Part shown: in pieces, positions 43,139 to 56,030 of the stretch | Numbering within the stretch: position 1 is the stretch's first letter | How the letters are laid out: every line of letters begins with the position of its first letter | Source: Metarhizium brunneum | Lineage: Eukaryota; Ascomycota; Sordariomycetes; Hypocreales; Clavicipitaceae | Direction: 5' to 3' | Assembly: GCF_013426205.1 (NCBI RefSeq) | Contig: NC_089422.1 | Coordinates: 5,022,001-5,086,000 of the forward strand | Length of the DNA stretch: 64,000 nucleotides | Program-made: the position numbers and the translations under genes | The notes under the pieces: model-generated | Told to the model about the DNA's origin: nothing | What the model saw: only the letters and a program-made list of their open reading frames with translations | Database searches by the model: none

Positions 43139-45865
43139 ATGACAACCACGTCAGCTACTCCGGAGGCCTCGAAAGCTCGGACTGGCGCTTTGCGACATAA
43201 GCCTACCGCCTCGAATGCTTCCAGAGCCGCGATGCCGACAAACCGCCGCCTCAACCGTGCATCTACGGTTGATCCGTTGTCTGACCGAGCAACTCAGGCG
43301 CTCATCCGCAAAGTGCTTCTACCGCAAGAGTCGGGCGACAAGGGTCGAGATTCGCAAACGCCAATAGAAGAGCTCTTGCCGCCCCTCACGAGCCGCAACG
43401 ACGTCGATCTACAACTCTACGCCTTTCTCGCCATTATACTACGAGAGTTTGTACAGAGTTGGTACAATAGGATCACGCCGGATGAAAGCCTTGTTGCTGA
43501 GATTCTCCATGTCATTGCGCATTGCACGCGAGCCTTGGAGCAGCGGCTACGCAAGTTAGATTTGGAGAGTTTGCTCTTACATGAGATTCCCGAGATGCTA
43601 GACAAACATATCACAAGTAAGAAACGCGCAAAAGGGATGCGCCTCCTCTCCGCTGTGCAGTTACTAACGGTTGCGGCTAGCGTATCGCTCTACACATCCG
43701 GAATCTCCCACATTTCAATCAACCTTCGTTAATGGCCGGGAGGCATATCACGCTCTCTGGCCACTGCCACTCTTGTCACCTGTTCCAATTTCCGGCGACC
43801 CCATAACAACCTCTAAGCAGCTCAGGAACGAAGCTGCATATCGGCAGCTACTAGTACAGGCCGTTCTCACCGTTCTGCTCCCGACGGAGGACTTGGAGAA
43901 TCCTTGTCTAACAGCACTAGTTGAGCAGATTTTCTCTGAGCTGATTATTGGAAATGCTATAGCAAACAAGGCGGTCCAGCCGTGGCTGCTGTTCGAAGCC
44001 ATTTGCATTGTTGAGCGCGTCTTGACCGACAAGAGGTGGGAAAGCAATGGCCTGAAGGCCTCAGGAGTAAAAATTCACCTCGGAAGTCCCCGCAGCTGGT
44101 CTGTCCAAGGATTCTTCGTCTCGATTATTCAATTTGCGCTTATATCGATGTCTGCAATCCGATTCGCCTTCAACTTGATAACAATGTCGTCATCACTGCC
44201 ACCTCGAGGCCCAGTGGTCTCCGACAAGAAGCTGGCGCCAGAGGTTTCAGTCGCCAAGGGAAACACATCACAAGACACCCAGTCCACACCGCCCAAAGTA
44301 CCAGTGCTGTCATTCAGCGCATGGGGCTGTTTAGGCAATGTGATTGAACTACAGAGAAGAATGCCCTGGCTCGGCGGCTTTTTCTCTCTCCTCCAGCTCG
44401 GAGTGATTCATGGGCCGGGCCGCGTGGCAAGGCTTGACGGCGTCCTGGACAGGTAAGACGAGCTTTTGGTCCCTTTTCGTTACTCCGTACACGTGCCAAT
44501 ATTCTCCCCATCGGCGAAGCTCTCTCCCGTCCCTTCCGCCTCGCATGGATCCAGGGTCACTGGATACCTTGCGTGCAACCACACGCGGCTGTGTAATCAG
44601 CGTCTTCTGTTGACGGGCCGCAAGGACGGACGTCTCGCTCCGAGCCTAGTCCGACTCTTGATGAGTGTCTTAGAGGCGTGGCTGTGATCACACTGCTGCG
44701 AGAAAACGTCAGGGGCGTGTCTGGAAAGCTGCTGCCGCTGGAGAAGGGCCAAGGCCCATTCTCTAGCTACAGATGTACGTCCCAGCCAATTACGACTGTG
44801 AAGTGAGCTTCTGGCCTCCGATTTGCTTGACTTCGCGTGCGCCTCTGGTATCTGGTAGCAGCCTCCACCGACACACGGCTGTTAAGCGCCCAGGCCGGAC
44901 CGGGGTCTCGTCAACTTCTCGAAAGCGGGTCAATTCATCCTTGTATCGTCCGTTGCGAGATGTGCTGTGCCGCGTGACCCGGCAAACTACTGGAAAACCA
45001 CACTGCAAAAAGACGAGATTTTGTGCTACAACACCGATTTTGTGCGAGTGAAAAAAAAAGGGCCGCCGTCCGAGTTGTCTCCACCGCTAGCAATGTGACG
45101 GATCTACCTGCCTTAAACCTCCAGAACACGAGGTGCAAATGCACATGTGGAACGAGGCGTTGATGTCGACGACAGCTTGAACGTCTCGACAGGACCACAC
45201 CTGAAGCATCATGTACATCTCGTCACACCTAGCTCCATGGCTTCCTGCACGGGACCAGTCACCAAATCTTGCCTGTTCTTCATCACAAAGCTCCTTTCCC
45301 CGCATCTACTTTGCTGATCTCCCCCTCCCTTCCCTTCATTAATTGTCACAAGATCTCACAGCGCACAAATGAGAGTCTAGCTTCTCGTCTGTGGCTAGGT
45401 TCTCTCGCTTTTGCTGGGGAAGTAGCTAACTGATTCTATGACAGGTTCCTCTCGCATCGCATCCAATTGCTCTTCTCGGCATCCCATCTTCCCCCCGTCC
45501 TTCAGATGCTTCGGGGCGTGCTGTTCCCCAACAATGCGCCAGGATCTTCGTCCCTACTCCCACCTTCCTCGGATAGAGAGCTATATGCGCTTCGTAGAAG
45601 GGCTGCCAGGGCCCTCTGGAACATGGCTCCTCAGAGTGTCAGCCGCCTATACTTTGGCGGTGGTCTAGGCGCAGCCATGGGCCAATTAGCTGAGGCTGAG
45701 GAGGAGGAAATGGTGGACGAGTTGGAAGGGTTGTTGGGTGTGCTGGGTGACGAGTACTGTAACAAGCACTTGGTGTATAGTGTCTTGGAGCTCATTCTAG
45801 TGCGGTTGATGCCGGAGTTGTGTGATAATGGTGTTGACGACCTTTTACATGAAAGATTGGGGTGA
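43139..45865 (+). CDS. PXA-domain protein with an unusually long intron
   Basis: The PXA domain is the phox-associated module found in sorting nexins of the Mdm1/SNX13 type; stand-alone fungal PXA proteins are of unknown function. Exons 43139-43616, 43681-44452 and 45445-45865 give 556 residues. The PXA part includes DVDLQLYAFLAIILREFVQSWYN, VAEILHVIAHCTRALEQRL, ILDKH-like EMLDKHITTYRS, HALWPLPLLSP and ENPCLTALVEQIFSELIIGNAI. A hydrophobic stretch near FFVSIIQFALISMSAIRFAF may contact membrane. No RGS or PX domain follows. Intron 1 is 64 nt; intron 2 is 992 nt, yet its junction restores GVLDRFLSHRIQLL in frame and the last exon carries GDEYCNKHLVYSVLELILVRLMPEL. An upstream ATG at 42971 would add 56 residues. 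Confidence 0.85.
44481..44490. repeat. TACTCCGTAC copy inside the long PXA intron
   Basis: One perfect copy of the dispersed intergenic word near the 5' end of the 992-nt intron. It is the only copy found within a gene's transcribed span. Confidence 0.8.
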
Positions 45866-46924
45866 CCAATGTTTCCAGGTCATGTATGGTAGAGGATAGA
45901 TACCCTATTAATGAGTTCTAGATGATATGAATTGTACTCCCTATTCGCAGACGTATTCAACATACCAACACTGAGCGAACGGCAAATCATGAGAGAGAGC
46001 AAGAAGAGGTGTTAAATGCACTATATGCCACCCTAGTACATAGCAAACCACCCGGACTCCTCCCGCCATCGTCAGCCAGCTTTGATAGCGGCCAATTGTC
46101 TGTGTCGCTCGGCCTTGCCTGTGAGCACCCCCAGCAATGAGCATGCTGTCCCTTTTCCTATCCTAACACCCTCCTACTCCAGGTACCCATACCGCCATGT
46201 CCCCCGTATTCGTCCAAGGAGAGAAACACACCATGAATCGGTAAAGGACGGAGCAGAGCGGTGAATACAACTAGGAAATAAATAATAAACAAGAAATAAC
46301 CTTGAAACCGAATCCCCGTATTACCCAAGGGGAAAGAACTGTGAAGCTCGTTGAAAACCCGTCTTATCCCAACCCAGTACCTTACTCTCGAGAAACAAAC
46401 TGTTGAGCGTTTTTGTTGCGCACAAGAGTTGCCGCCTCTACCCGTTTAACAACAGACTACTTCGCCCTGGAAGGAAAAACAAATCAATGCAAGTGTTCAG
46501 AATATGGTACGATGAATCCGAATCATGGGACCAAGAACATGCGAAATCATCTATGCCAGTCAAAAAGGGTAATTCTGGTAAATCGGGATAAGGTTAGGGA
46601 CCAGCAGTCTGTGCTTAAATGCAGAGTTGTAATGATGATACTGATGTCGTCGCCGAATTCTGTTGCCAGAGTATATAGAGTCGCCTCCTTTTCTTCCTTT
46701 TGATTCCCAATACCCTCCAAAACATGAAAAATAAAAGGAAAAATAAAAACAATTCGCAGTAGTAAGAAATAACTGCATCGATGTACTCGACATCTGTGGA
46801 ACTGCCAAATATTCAAGCAAAATCTTAAAAAACTGGGAGCTGAATCAGAATTCCAGCTGTGAGAATAAACTCAAAGCATACTGATCGTAATGCCTTGTCA
46901 TCTTCTGGTTGTCTTTTCTCCGTC
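45866..46924. other. Tail-to-tail intergenic region, PXA and CENP-B-like genes
   Basis: About 1.06 kb between convergent stop codons. It is moderately AT-rich, especially 46250-46290 and 46700-46760. Short open frames on both strands show no pattern. No gene is supported. Confidence 0.5.
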
Positions 46925-48714
46925 TCAACTAGCCTGCATCATTGCAGGCCCTGTCGCATTCATTTCATTATCGCCTTCTGGTATCCTCGACAGTCCTCCT
47001 GCAGATGGCCGGTTGCTCTGATGTTGATGAATCTCCAGCTTCTTAGTAAGTTGTAACATAGCCTGATAGTCACCTTGAAATAGCTGCCCAGTGGAGCTCA
47101 TATTATGAAGATAGCTGAGCAATGTGTTCGCAGCGCGCCGAGCATCTTCCTGGGATGGTGATACGGGGGACGAGTCGACGGGCGTCATAGAGGCGCCCGT
47201 GTTCGTCAAAGATATACTGGAAGATCGAGCTGCGATACTCGAGCTGCTGCTAGTTCGATGCAAAGCCGGTGGTGAGGTAAGGCCAGTGTTGATAGAGAAA
47301 TGCGCTATTTGACCATCATTCGTTGGTGAGTCGAGAGCTGATGACGGCGCTGTTGTTGGTGCAGGAAGTTGTGGGGTCATGGGTTCTGTTGCTGGGGTTG
47401 CTTGATTCCCATAGCTGACATCTATTGAAGGGAAGGTATTACTTCGCTTCTCCCGATGGAATTCGGGCGGCATCTCTGCGCGCATCCCTAGCGGCTGAAA
47501 GCTACCAGCGTTAGGATCAGGGGAGAAATTGAACGTTCCAGTCGGACTCAGAGTGCCACCGGAAAACGACGACCCGGGATTATCTCTAATGTCAGTAGCA
47601 AGTGATGTTGTTGGTTGCGAGTGCTGCTGTCTATAGGCAAAGTCGTAATCGATATTTTGTTCTCGCTTAACTTCTTCGTCACTCCGACTTCCTGACAAAG
47701 GCGACAGTGGTTGAGTTGGGGATGCAGGCGAAATATCATTCGATGTCGCGCCATTCCTAACAAGATTATGCTCAGGCATGCGCGTGCTGTCGGCAATATT
47801 CGTTTCAGATGCTCGGCGGGAAAGTCGTGAAGTACCGATCCCGTGCTTCTGTTTGAACTTTTGTAACCAGCCGCTGGTTAGGCTTCCAAGGATAGCATCT
47901 TGATTTCCGCTAGCATGGGCAAATAGGCGAGCTTGCTCCATAATCTCTTCGTCTTTGATGTCAAACCCACGTTGTTGCTGCCGACGAACGTAATTGCTCA
48001 GGGTTCTGTCAAAGTCAGGGTTCTTCGCTTTGCCGCTTCGTTTAAGGGCGGCGGGATCCGGTTCTTGATCTCTTCTGAGATATTGGTCCTTGTGCCTCAA
48101 AACTTTCGAGACAGTGCTGTAGTAAGTAGACCCAATTAGAGACACAGACCCATTGATGCTTGGCACGTCCATGTTATCACTCACCTTCTTTCTACCCCGA
48201 ACCTCAAACCTATATCTGCTTGTCTCGTTCCGGGATTCTCTTCGTGATATTGACACATGGCCCGCTTTTGTTCCGTTGTCAAGGTTTTCCGGCCCTTGTC
48301 TGCTTGGCTAGGTAATTTAGGAGTGTCTATGGCGCGTGGTATCCGAGGAACAGGTGGGATTGATGTAGCAGGAGCTGAAAAACTCCCCGACGATGGAGTT
48401 GGATTCGTTAATTGACTTGGCCACGTTGTGTTCAACATGGGAAGTTGGTGGTGACCCATGGGTGTCGCTGAATGGTGCATCATCTGGTGTTGGTGTTGGT
48501 GGCCCCCCTGCTGTGGCATTCTCGGCATCGAATCTGAATGAACACCGGGAGGAACAAAGGTTCCAAAGCCCGAATATTCGGTCATTGGGCTGCCATCATA
48601 AGGACTTGGACTGTATGGGCTAATGGTAGCCCAGCCGTCATTATAGCCACTGCTTTGAGTGATCGCCGTTGAATCCTGTCCCATTGTGACAGATCCATCG
48701 GCTGATGTGTTCAT
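46925..48714 (-). CDS. CENP-B/Psq-type helix-turn-helix DNA-binding protein, no DDE domain
   Basis: Exons 48185-48714 and 46925-48116, joined across a 68-nt intron, give 573 residues. A His/Gln/Pro/Ser-rich N-terminus of ~140 residues precedes a pogo/Psq-like helix-turn-helix (RKTLTTEQKRAMCQYHEE, IGLRFGVERSTVSKVLRHKD, the junction lying inside the second helix). A second CENP-B/Tc5-type domain follows (FDRTLSNYVRRQQQRGFDIKD, EIMEQARLFAHASG, GWLQKFKQKHGI). The rest is Ser/Thr/Pro-rich with a short conserved-looking segment near the end (NTLLSYLHNMSSTGQ, MLQLTKKLEIHQ). The DDE transposase domain of mobile relatives is absent, so it looks like a domesticated regulator. Target genes are unknown. 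Confidence 0.87.
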
Positions 48715-50121
48715 CTTCCTTCATGCGTTGACTAGTGTCCAAATCATCAGTCATAGATATGCTACTGTTAAATGCAACCGTCAGTAACAGATCGGAACAT
48801 GATTCCAGTCCAGTATGGTTGTAAGCCACAAAGTTCCTTCCAAAGCATGCAATCTTCTCCAGCAAAAGCAGTTGCGTGGATCAGAATACATGCAACGACC
48901 ACCAACAGAAAAGCAACTCACCCGCTCAGCAATGAAGGAATGATGCGCGTTAACCCATGCCCTTCGAGCTATTCAGCAATATGGAGAGGTTTGCGCGAGT
49001 CGGGAAAGTTCAGAATTGACGAGTTCCAGCCAACGAGAATCTCGAGAGGCTAAAGGCAACTCAGGAGGGACTGGCTCACGACCCTCGGATTTCAGAGAAG
49101 CACCGTATTGCCTCACAGGTCGGCAAAATCAGAGACGCCAAAAGTGTTCGGCTCTTGTAAGGTTTAGGTAGTATTCCAAAACGGTCTATTTGTCTGCAGC
49201 GCTCTGGCAACTTCGATTCCAGTCACGTTTACCTGAGTTTCGTCTGCCAACTAGTAGACAATGTTGGATCTCGAAACAAGCCAGTCGGGTTTCTAGGCGA
49301 TGGTACAGACTCTGAGCACTTCCGGCTCCGCGTGAGGGGTTTGACGGGGAAGAGATAACGAGACCGTATTGTTGAACGGAATGCGGGCGTGCGGAGAAGG
49401 CTAGAACGACGAGCAACGTCAAACAGCCCCAGAACAGCACAGCCAAATATGGCTATCCCGCTTCCTAATAATGTTCGAAATTGCAATGTATGTACTCTGC
49501 AATGTTGAGGAAAATGGAGGTTATGTACAGGGCTTTGAAAGCCAAGTTTTAAATAAACTAAAGGAGGGCTGCAGTGGTTGGAGGCTCGCACAAGATGAAT
49601 GTAGACAGAGGTAGTACCAGGCCGCAGACACAGAGCCAAAATCGGACATAGACACGGATACATATGTCCAAGAGAATACAACCGCGGAAGGACGTCGACC
49701 CAAGGGCATACATATGTATGATTGAACGGATGCACACACATGCACGAATAAAGCCCGGGGGGTCCCTTCCATTCACCCAGGGGTGTGATGGAGGGGGTGC
49801 GAGGGCATATCGTCCTTGCCAGCGATAGATACCGAGACTTCTTCGACTCGGTCCTCCGTCCTGGTCCAGGAAGAGGAGGGAGAATGGCGCGGCTGGTTTG
49901 GATTGATTGTCAAGTCGAGCCACAAGGTGTGGGCGAGCTCGTGGTGGGTAGGATCGAATCTTAGAACGGCATAACAGTGTGGGCAAGGCGAGCAACAACA
50001 GCCAGGATTGATAATGGGAGGGGGGAGCCTTACTGCAACGAGATTGGGTATTGCCCAACAGGTCTAGAAAGACGAGGCAAGACAAAGAGGCAGAGAGAGT
50101 CGGCGACTAACAAGGGCTTCA

Positions 50122-50147
50122 GGTACTCCGTACTCGGTACTCCGTAC
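50122..50147. repeat. Tandem 14-mer containing TACTCCGTAC
   Basis: GGTACTCCGTACTC is followed directly by GGTACTCCGTAC, so the unit is repeated head-to-tail. It lies in the gene-free region about 1.4 kb upstream of the CENP-B-like start. Confidence 0.8.
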
Positions 50148-50872
50148 ATTGTCGACGTCTAGACAGGTATGATGGTGGACGGACTGAATAGAGCGACCGA
50201 GCCGAGCTGGGGTGCAGCAAGCCAGTTCCTGGGGACGCCTGAGAACCTCCGCCCCCCCAAAAAAACCAGGTGATTCTTGGTGGCCTGCATCTCCGGCCGT
50301 GAGGAAAGCTCTGGCAGGAGGACTTTGCACAATGACGCCTTTTCTAGGAGACAGGTACATGGTCCGTACACATGATTAGTATCCCTGACCAACGTGGCCG
50401 AGACCAATAAGTGGTTGACGGATCGGCTGTGGGACAAGACTCATCGGAATGGTGATGCCGCTTTGTTCGCTGCTGGGCATCCGCGTCATTATGGCTAGAT
50501 GCATGGACTATGAACCATCATGTCAGTCGTCGCCTTGGAGTATCTAGATAGTTTGAGTACATATTGTAGTGTATATTATCATGGCTGCATGAGCCTGATC
50601 CATGTGTGTGAACCAGGGACACGGCTATTGTGTTCGATTGAGCTAGTATTTTGTTAACTCGCGAAAAAGCAACGCCCAGTTGTCAGCGCTGGTCACGGCT
50701 GAGACCCAGCATGCGCAAAGACCAGAGGAACAGGCAGATCCAGAGGCCGGATCGAGGGACATGAGGGACATGACATCCAACACAAGCCCCAGCGGGCCGC
50801 ATGGGCTAGGACAAGGTTAACGGTGGGAAGAATGGCGATGAGCAGACGAGAAGAAAGGACTGGAGGGAGCTC

Positions 50873-50912
50873 CAAGCCCTCAAGCCCTCAAGCCCTCAAG
50901 CCCCCAAGCCCC
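50873..50912. repeat. CAAGCCCT minisatellite, five units
   Basis: Five tandem 8-mers: three CAAGCCCT then two CAAGCCCC, in the gene-free region. No function is evident. Confidence 0.85.
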
Positions 50913-53017
50913 CAGACCCCAAACGCTATGTACAAGACAAGCGTCGAGAGTTTATGGCTGAAGGCCGTGGACCCTTCAATGTTGAGCCCTTGCTGCCTTG
51001 TCCAATACCATCGTTGCTTCTCCAGCCAAACCGGCCAGCCTCCAGCGCTCCTTCCCAATGGTGTTCAATGCGGCCCAGTTTCCTAGTTTCTCGCAGTTCC
51101 CGCAACAACTTGTGAATGATGCGGCCTGGCAAAGTTGGCGGACAGGTTCGCCATTTGACCTTTTTAACGTTCGACGGTTTCTCTTTTCTATACACGAAAC
51201 ACACGTTGCATCCTACTGCGTACATCCAACCAACTTCCTCGCCGCAGGCTGCAGCCAATAGCTCTTTGCCTCTCTCTCCGCGTACCTCCTTGCGGTAGTG
51301 TTGTTGTTGTTTGTGGCTATCTGTTGATCATTCTGGCATTGGGACGGTACGGCGACATGGCCAATGACGCACACCTTGCCCTTAATGCTATTATACGAAG
51401 CCAGCCAGCCAGCCAGGTACGGATGGTGTGCACCAGCAATGAGGCATTTCAAATGCAATTCTGGCTTGTCTTTGGCCAGTTGAGTAGTAGCCAGTGGACC
51501 ATGGAAGTAGGTCATCCATCCCCAAACGTGGTCACACCCCTCCTAGGCTTCATCAGGAACAGGGATCTTGTATCATGGGTGGTGGGCGTACCCGCTGATT
51601 TTATAGGTGAACTATTAACGTAACTGGCTGACTATTTCGCTTGACAACAGGACATCGTCTGAGGGCCTCGAGCCTCGCGCCTCGCGCCTTGGATGGCGGA
51701 GTGGGTGAACCACAGCCGGAGTTTACCATCAGTTGGGCTTTGAGTGAAGAAAGCGAATCACTGGCTGGGCTAATATTCTGCCATGCTGCTTACTCGCGAC
51801 AACCCCTTGGCCCTGCCACGAGTATAACATATGGCCTCTCAGCACTCCGTGGGTGGAAAGATGGCTCGAAGTTGCAATATTACGGAGTAGTACCTCCAAC
51901 CTGGAACTGTTAGCTTGTGCTCCGCAGATGCGCCGCCATGCCACTACGTAACCGTACTCCGTACTCCATGTGTGTATTTCCATGGCTACCTACTCCGTAG
52001 CTGGGTATGTGCTCTCTACTACTAGAAGATCAGGTCTACTCTTCTGTCTAGGTTTGCTGGGCTCGTTTTTGTCCGAGACATTTCATCATGCCACCCACGG
52101 CCATAACAAGAAAACCACGAGGGTTGTCTCTCCGGAGATGAGCGACCCCGAGCGATCCCCGGTCGAGCTTTACAGCGCTTGATTTCTTCATCCCGGCTCA
52201 GAGTATCAGTGCTGTCCCCGTTGTTAGGCCGCCTCAATGAAGAGAAAGAGATCGAGAAAGTGGACACCAGGACAGATTTCAAGAGAGAGCGGGAGGCCCG
52301 TCCACTAAGTGCCAGGGGCATTCCCTGTCCAACTGTCGTTACCCTAGTACCTTCCTAATCAATGGTTCACAGGAATCTCATCTGCTGGCTGCATAAGTCG
52401 TCCGACATCCAAGGCTGGCATTTCCTTCTCAGCCTCGCCTCTCTTGGAAAATAAAATTTCAAGAAACTCTCAGGGAGGAGGATGATCAACACATTCATGC
52501 CAGCTCAGGTGGTCTTTCGAATACCAACATACGGCTCAGCACCCGGTCAATCCAAGAACAGTACCCCGCCATGCCTGCGATGTTGACAACTTCCGCCATA
52601 GGCATCATGGCCCGGTCCGCTGCGATAGTTGGTTCCTCCGAGACTAGCGACGGGATGGCGTCGTAGCTATTGTACGGAGAAGTACGAAGTAGTGGCCGAG
52701 AATGATTGATTTCTTTTTCATTTTGCGCCCTTGAATTCTGTTTCAGCAGAGTAGGACAAGTTAGTTATGGCGCTGTTCGGCTGTGGCTTAAATTATGGTG
52801 GCCCACCCTCTTCCTCGCCATGCCAATGCTCCGTATGCAGTACATAGTACTCTTGTACGTACACACGACTGCAGTTTCCTTTTTCTTCATTCTGTCCAAG
52901 TCTGCAAACCGGTGAGATCGACCGCACATGTCTTGATACATGTTACATTCTAAGCAGGAGGTGTGTCAAGACACTGTCTTAACTTGTTTGCTTTGGGAGA
53001 ACTGAATCTGAATTATG

Positions 53018-53036
53018 CTCCGTACTCTTTACGGAG
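53018..53036. repeat. Inverted repeat CTCCGTA-CTCTT-TACGGAG
   Basis: Perfect 7-bp arms with a 5-base loop, formed by two oppositely oriented halves of the TACTCCGTA family. Confidence 0.75.
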
Positions 53037-54967
53037 TGCAGGTACTCTGTAGAGATAACAAATTTCATGCCGGCAGGCCTCGAATTCTCTTCTGCTTGGG
53101 ACTATTGTGTGGCTGCGGGGTGCTTCCAATATTCCTCCCAATTTTGTAACAATGCTAACTACGGAGTAAATTGCTACAGATCTCATACGCGATTCATCTT
53201 GCACCCCTGAAAATGCTAGGTTCGGAGCAACAAGACGAGATGTATGCCGACGGGCCAGGTACATGAGCATGTATGTTCCCAGGCTGTGAGCTCTGTCGGT
53301 ACGGCGCGGCGCGGCACACGTACGTATACATACTCGGTACATATTCACCAACGAAGAGTTTGCCGCTTTATCCCATAGTGTTGTCAGCCCAACACTTCTC
53401 AGATGAAATACTTTTGACAAACACTCTGCTAGACGAAGTGTTTTCTTCTTCTCATAACGCGGTTGTAAAAGGCCCCCAACATGCACGACTTTTTTCCCCT
53501 TAGTACATTATCTCCCGCAACAAGCAAAGATACGAACCGGCTAGGCCATCATTGGGCAGCAAGACAAAAGCTGTGAACCTTTGTTCTTCTCGCTGGGGTT
53601 CAAATGGCAGCATGGGCTGCTTTCCCGGGCTCTCAAGATGGCACATGTCCCTAGCCACAGCAGTTCCGCTATCCGGGCAAGTTCCAGTTGGCCAGCTCTG
53701 ACCGAACCCCTGCCGCCTTCTTCGAGACCCTTGTTCATGGATTTGTCTCAGCTGCCACCTGGTGCTAACAGGCGGGAGGTTGTTGCAGGTGGAAGGCTGC
53801 TAAGTGTTTTTCGATGGCCAAGGATTTGCACACCTAAACCACCATCTGGCCGGCTCATAATTTTAATTACTGGTCGGCCGCGACGCTACTAGTTCGTAGA
53901 GAGTAGTACTTGGCCGTCCGCCACTTATAAAATCGGCGCTCAGACGCGCTGGATGTACATGGACGGGCCGCCTGTCCATTCAGGCACGAATAAAGCCCAT
54001 TGGAGCCAGACTTTGATAGCCGGCCGAAGACACCAAACTTCTTGTTCCACCACGAGATGTGTTCCTCCACCTATCCTAAAAGGCAAGTATAGACGTGATG
54101 AATGGCCTAGGGAAGATTAGATGCGGCCAATGCCCGATGGATCTGCTGGGGGGGTGCACCTGTAGCGCTGCCGCGTGAGGTGGACTAGCTACGGAGTAGT
54201 CGCTGGTCGGCAAGCACCAGACCAAAGGACAAGAAACGAATCGACCAATTGCGACTCACTGACCAAACTGCTCGCCATTCATTCCCGTAGAACTGGGTCG
54301 AGTCTTCTCGGCAGCGACCTCAATGGTCACGAGGGGGAAATATATACTCCGTACCATGGTGAGATTCGCGACGTGACTAGTACTGGTATCATGAAGTTTT
54401 GGTCATCTGCAGCGGGAAGAGTCGGTCTGATTGACCCACCAGAAAACGACTGGAGGCACAGGCACAGGCACATGGCAAGAATAAGGTTACCGTCCAGTGT
54501 ACGGAGTACTTGACGTACTGGAGAGAGTGCTTTCGTTGAATGTCTCCAGTCTGTCTGTCAATGATGGATCGAAGGCCTGACCACAAGGCAGAGACTTGGT
54601 GAAGTGGCATCAAGGAATCTGGAATATTGGCGAGACAACATACTCCGTACACCGATTTTAGTCTTTGATACTCCGTAGATGTATAACGAAACACGCCGGT
54701 GATATGGTCATAATGGTACCATCCAAGTGCTCTGCTCCACCAGATTACGGAATCACGGGTTTTCCTCCGTCATCTACTCCGTACTGCGCCCCGTGTCGTG
54801 CATGGCATCACGCTCGACTCCAGGAAATCGCGTGCAGGTCAATGCGGTGAGCACACGGGTCTCGTCGACGGCCCACTAACCACGAGCCTCGTTGAACTGA
54901 TTGACGGTCTGGTGTTGTTGACTCGTTGCTCCGCACACAGACACAGAAGACCCTTATAGTACTAGTG

Positions 54968-54987
54968 GTAGTAGCAGTAGTAGTAGT
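54968..54987. repeat. GTA trinucleotide tract
   Basis: Short imperfect GTA array, interrupted by one GCA, in the gene-free region. Confidence 0.7.
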
Positions 54988-55922
54988 GCTAATGCCGGCG
55001 GCAAGAGACGCATTCTGAAAGGCTGCATATGGACCACCTTTTTCCCAAGACAACCAGACCAGACATGACAAGGAGGGGGCAAACTTCCCGAACGTGCGTC
55101 CGCTTCAAATCGTCTGGCGGACGCGGCCCAATCTGCGGCCCTTCTGCATGCAAGCCAATACTGTACCTACTGCAACTGCTGCCCTTTCCATCTCGGCCGT
55201 CGCCCATCGCTTCAATGTTCCCACCTCTGTAGTAGCAGTTCCTGAACAGATCGGCCTGCATGACAGCTATAGAGTGAGTATGTGTGTAGTCATGTACGTA
55301 CATATATACATGATATACATGATAACTACGTACTAGTCGTACCTTTTTCGAGGTGGACCCTGCTGCTGCGTATTGACAGTTTTAACGTTTTGTTCTAGTG
55401 AGAGAAGCTGGGGTTTGGACCAAGGCTCTCCATGTCTATCTAATATTCTCTCCCCGTCCTGCCCATCGACAACCTGCGCCTGGATCTAGGCAGCATGGGG
55501 CGAAATAGCAAGCGGCAGGTATACGCGCATGCAGATCATTACCATCGCAATTTTCTTCGGGTAGGCGGGCCATGACACACAAGACATGGGCTCCGCGCGG
55601 TGTGCTGCGTACAAGGCAGCCCGTTCAGCTACGGATGCCCTCTTTAGGAGGCACAATGGGCCGAGTAAGGTGCGCACGACGATGGCAACCCTGCCTGTTT
55701 ACAGAAACGTCTGCTGCCAAGACGAGAGAGTGTCCGATAGAAACAACACAAGAGGCCCGGTTTGATTGGTACATCCGCCCACCTGAACTGTTCTCAGCCA
55801 TGACAACAGAATGGGGAAAGACGTATGCATGTCTGGAACAGAGCATGGCCAGCACAAGGCAAGTTTGAGTCTTCTCGACCGGACTTGTACGCATCATGTC
55901 TTTTTTGTTCTATTGTTTCTGT

Positions 55923-56030
55923 CCTGTCCCTGCCCTGCCCTGTCCTGCCCTGCCCTGGGCCTTGTTTTAGATCCGCCAGTCTCATTTGTCCTCTCCTGTC
56001 CTGTCCTGTGCTAGTCCTAGTCCTGGTCAG
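55923..56030. repeat. CCTGT/CCTGC pentamer arrays
   Basis: Two stretches (55923-55958 and about 55989-56030) of degenerate CCTGY-type pentamers. They account for the Gly-Gln-Gly-Arg-like runs in open frames on the opposite strand, which argues those frames are not genes. Confidence 0.7.

Noticed and set aside
46925..48714. Active pogo-type transposon
   Set aside because: DNA-binding domains are present, but no DDE domain and no terminal inverted repeats were seen at the gene borders.
49229..50085. Two overlapping open frames of ~170 codons on the minus strand
   Set aside because: Composition is Cys/Leu/Ser-rich without domain pattern or consistent splicing; more likely leader or intergenic sequence upstream of the CENP-B-like gene.
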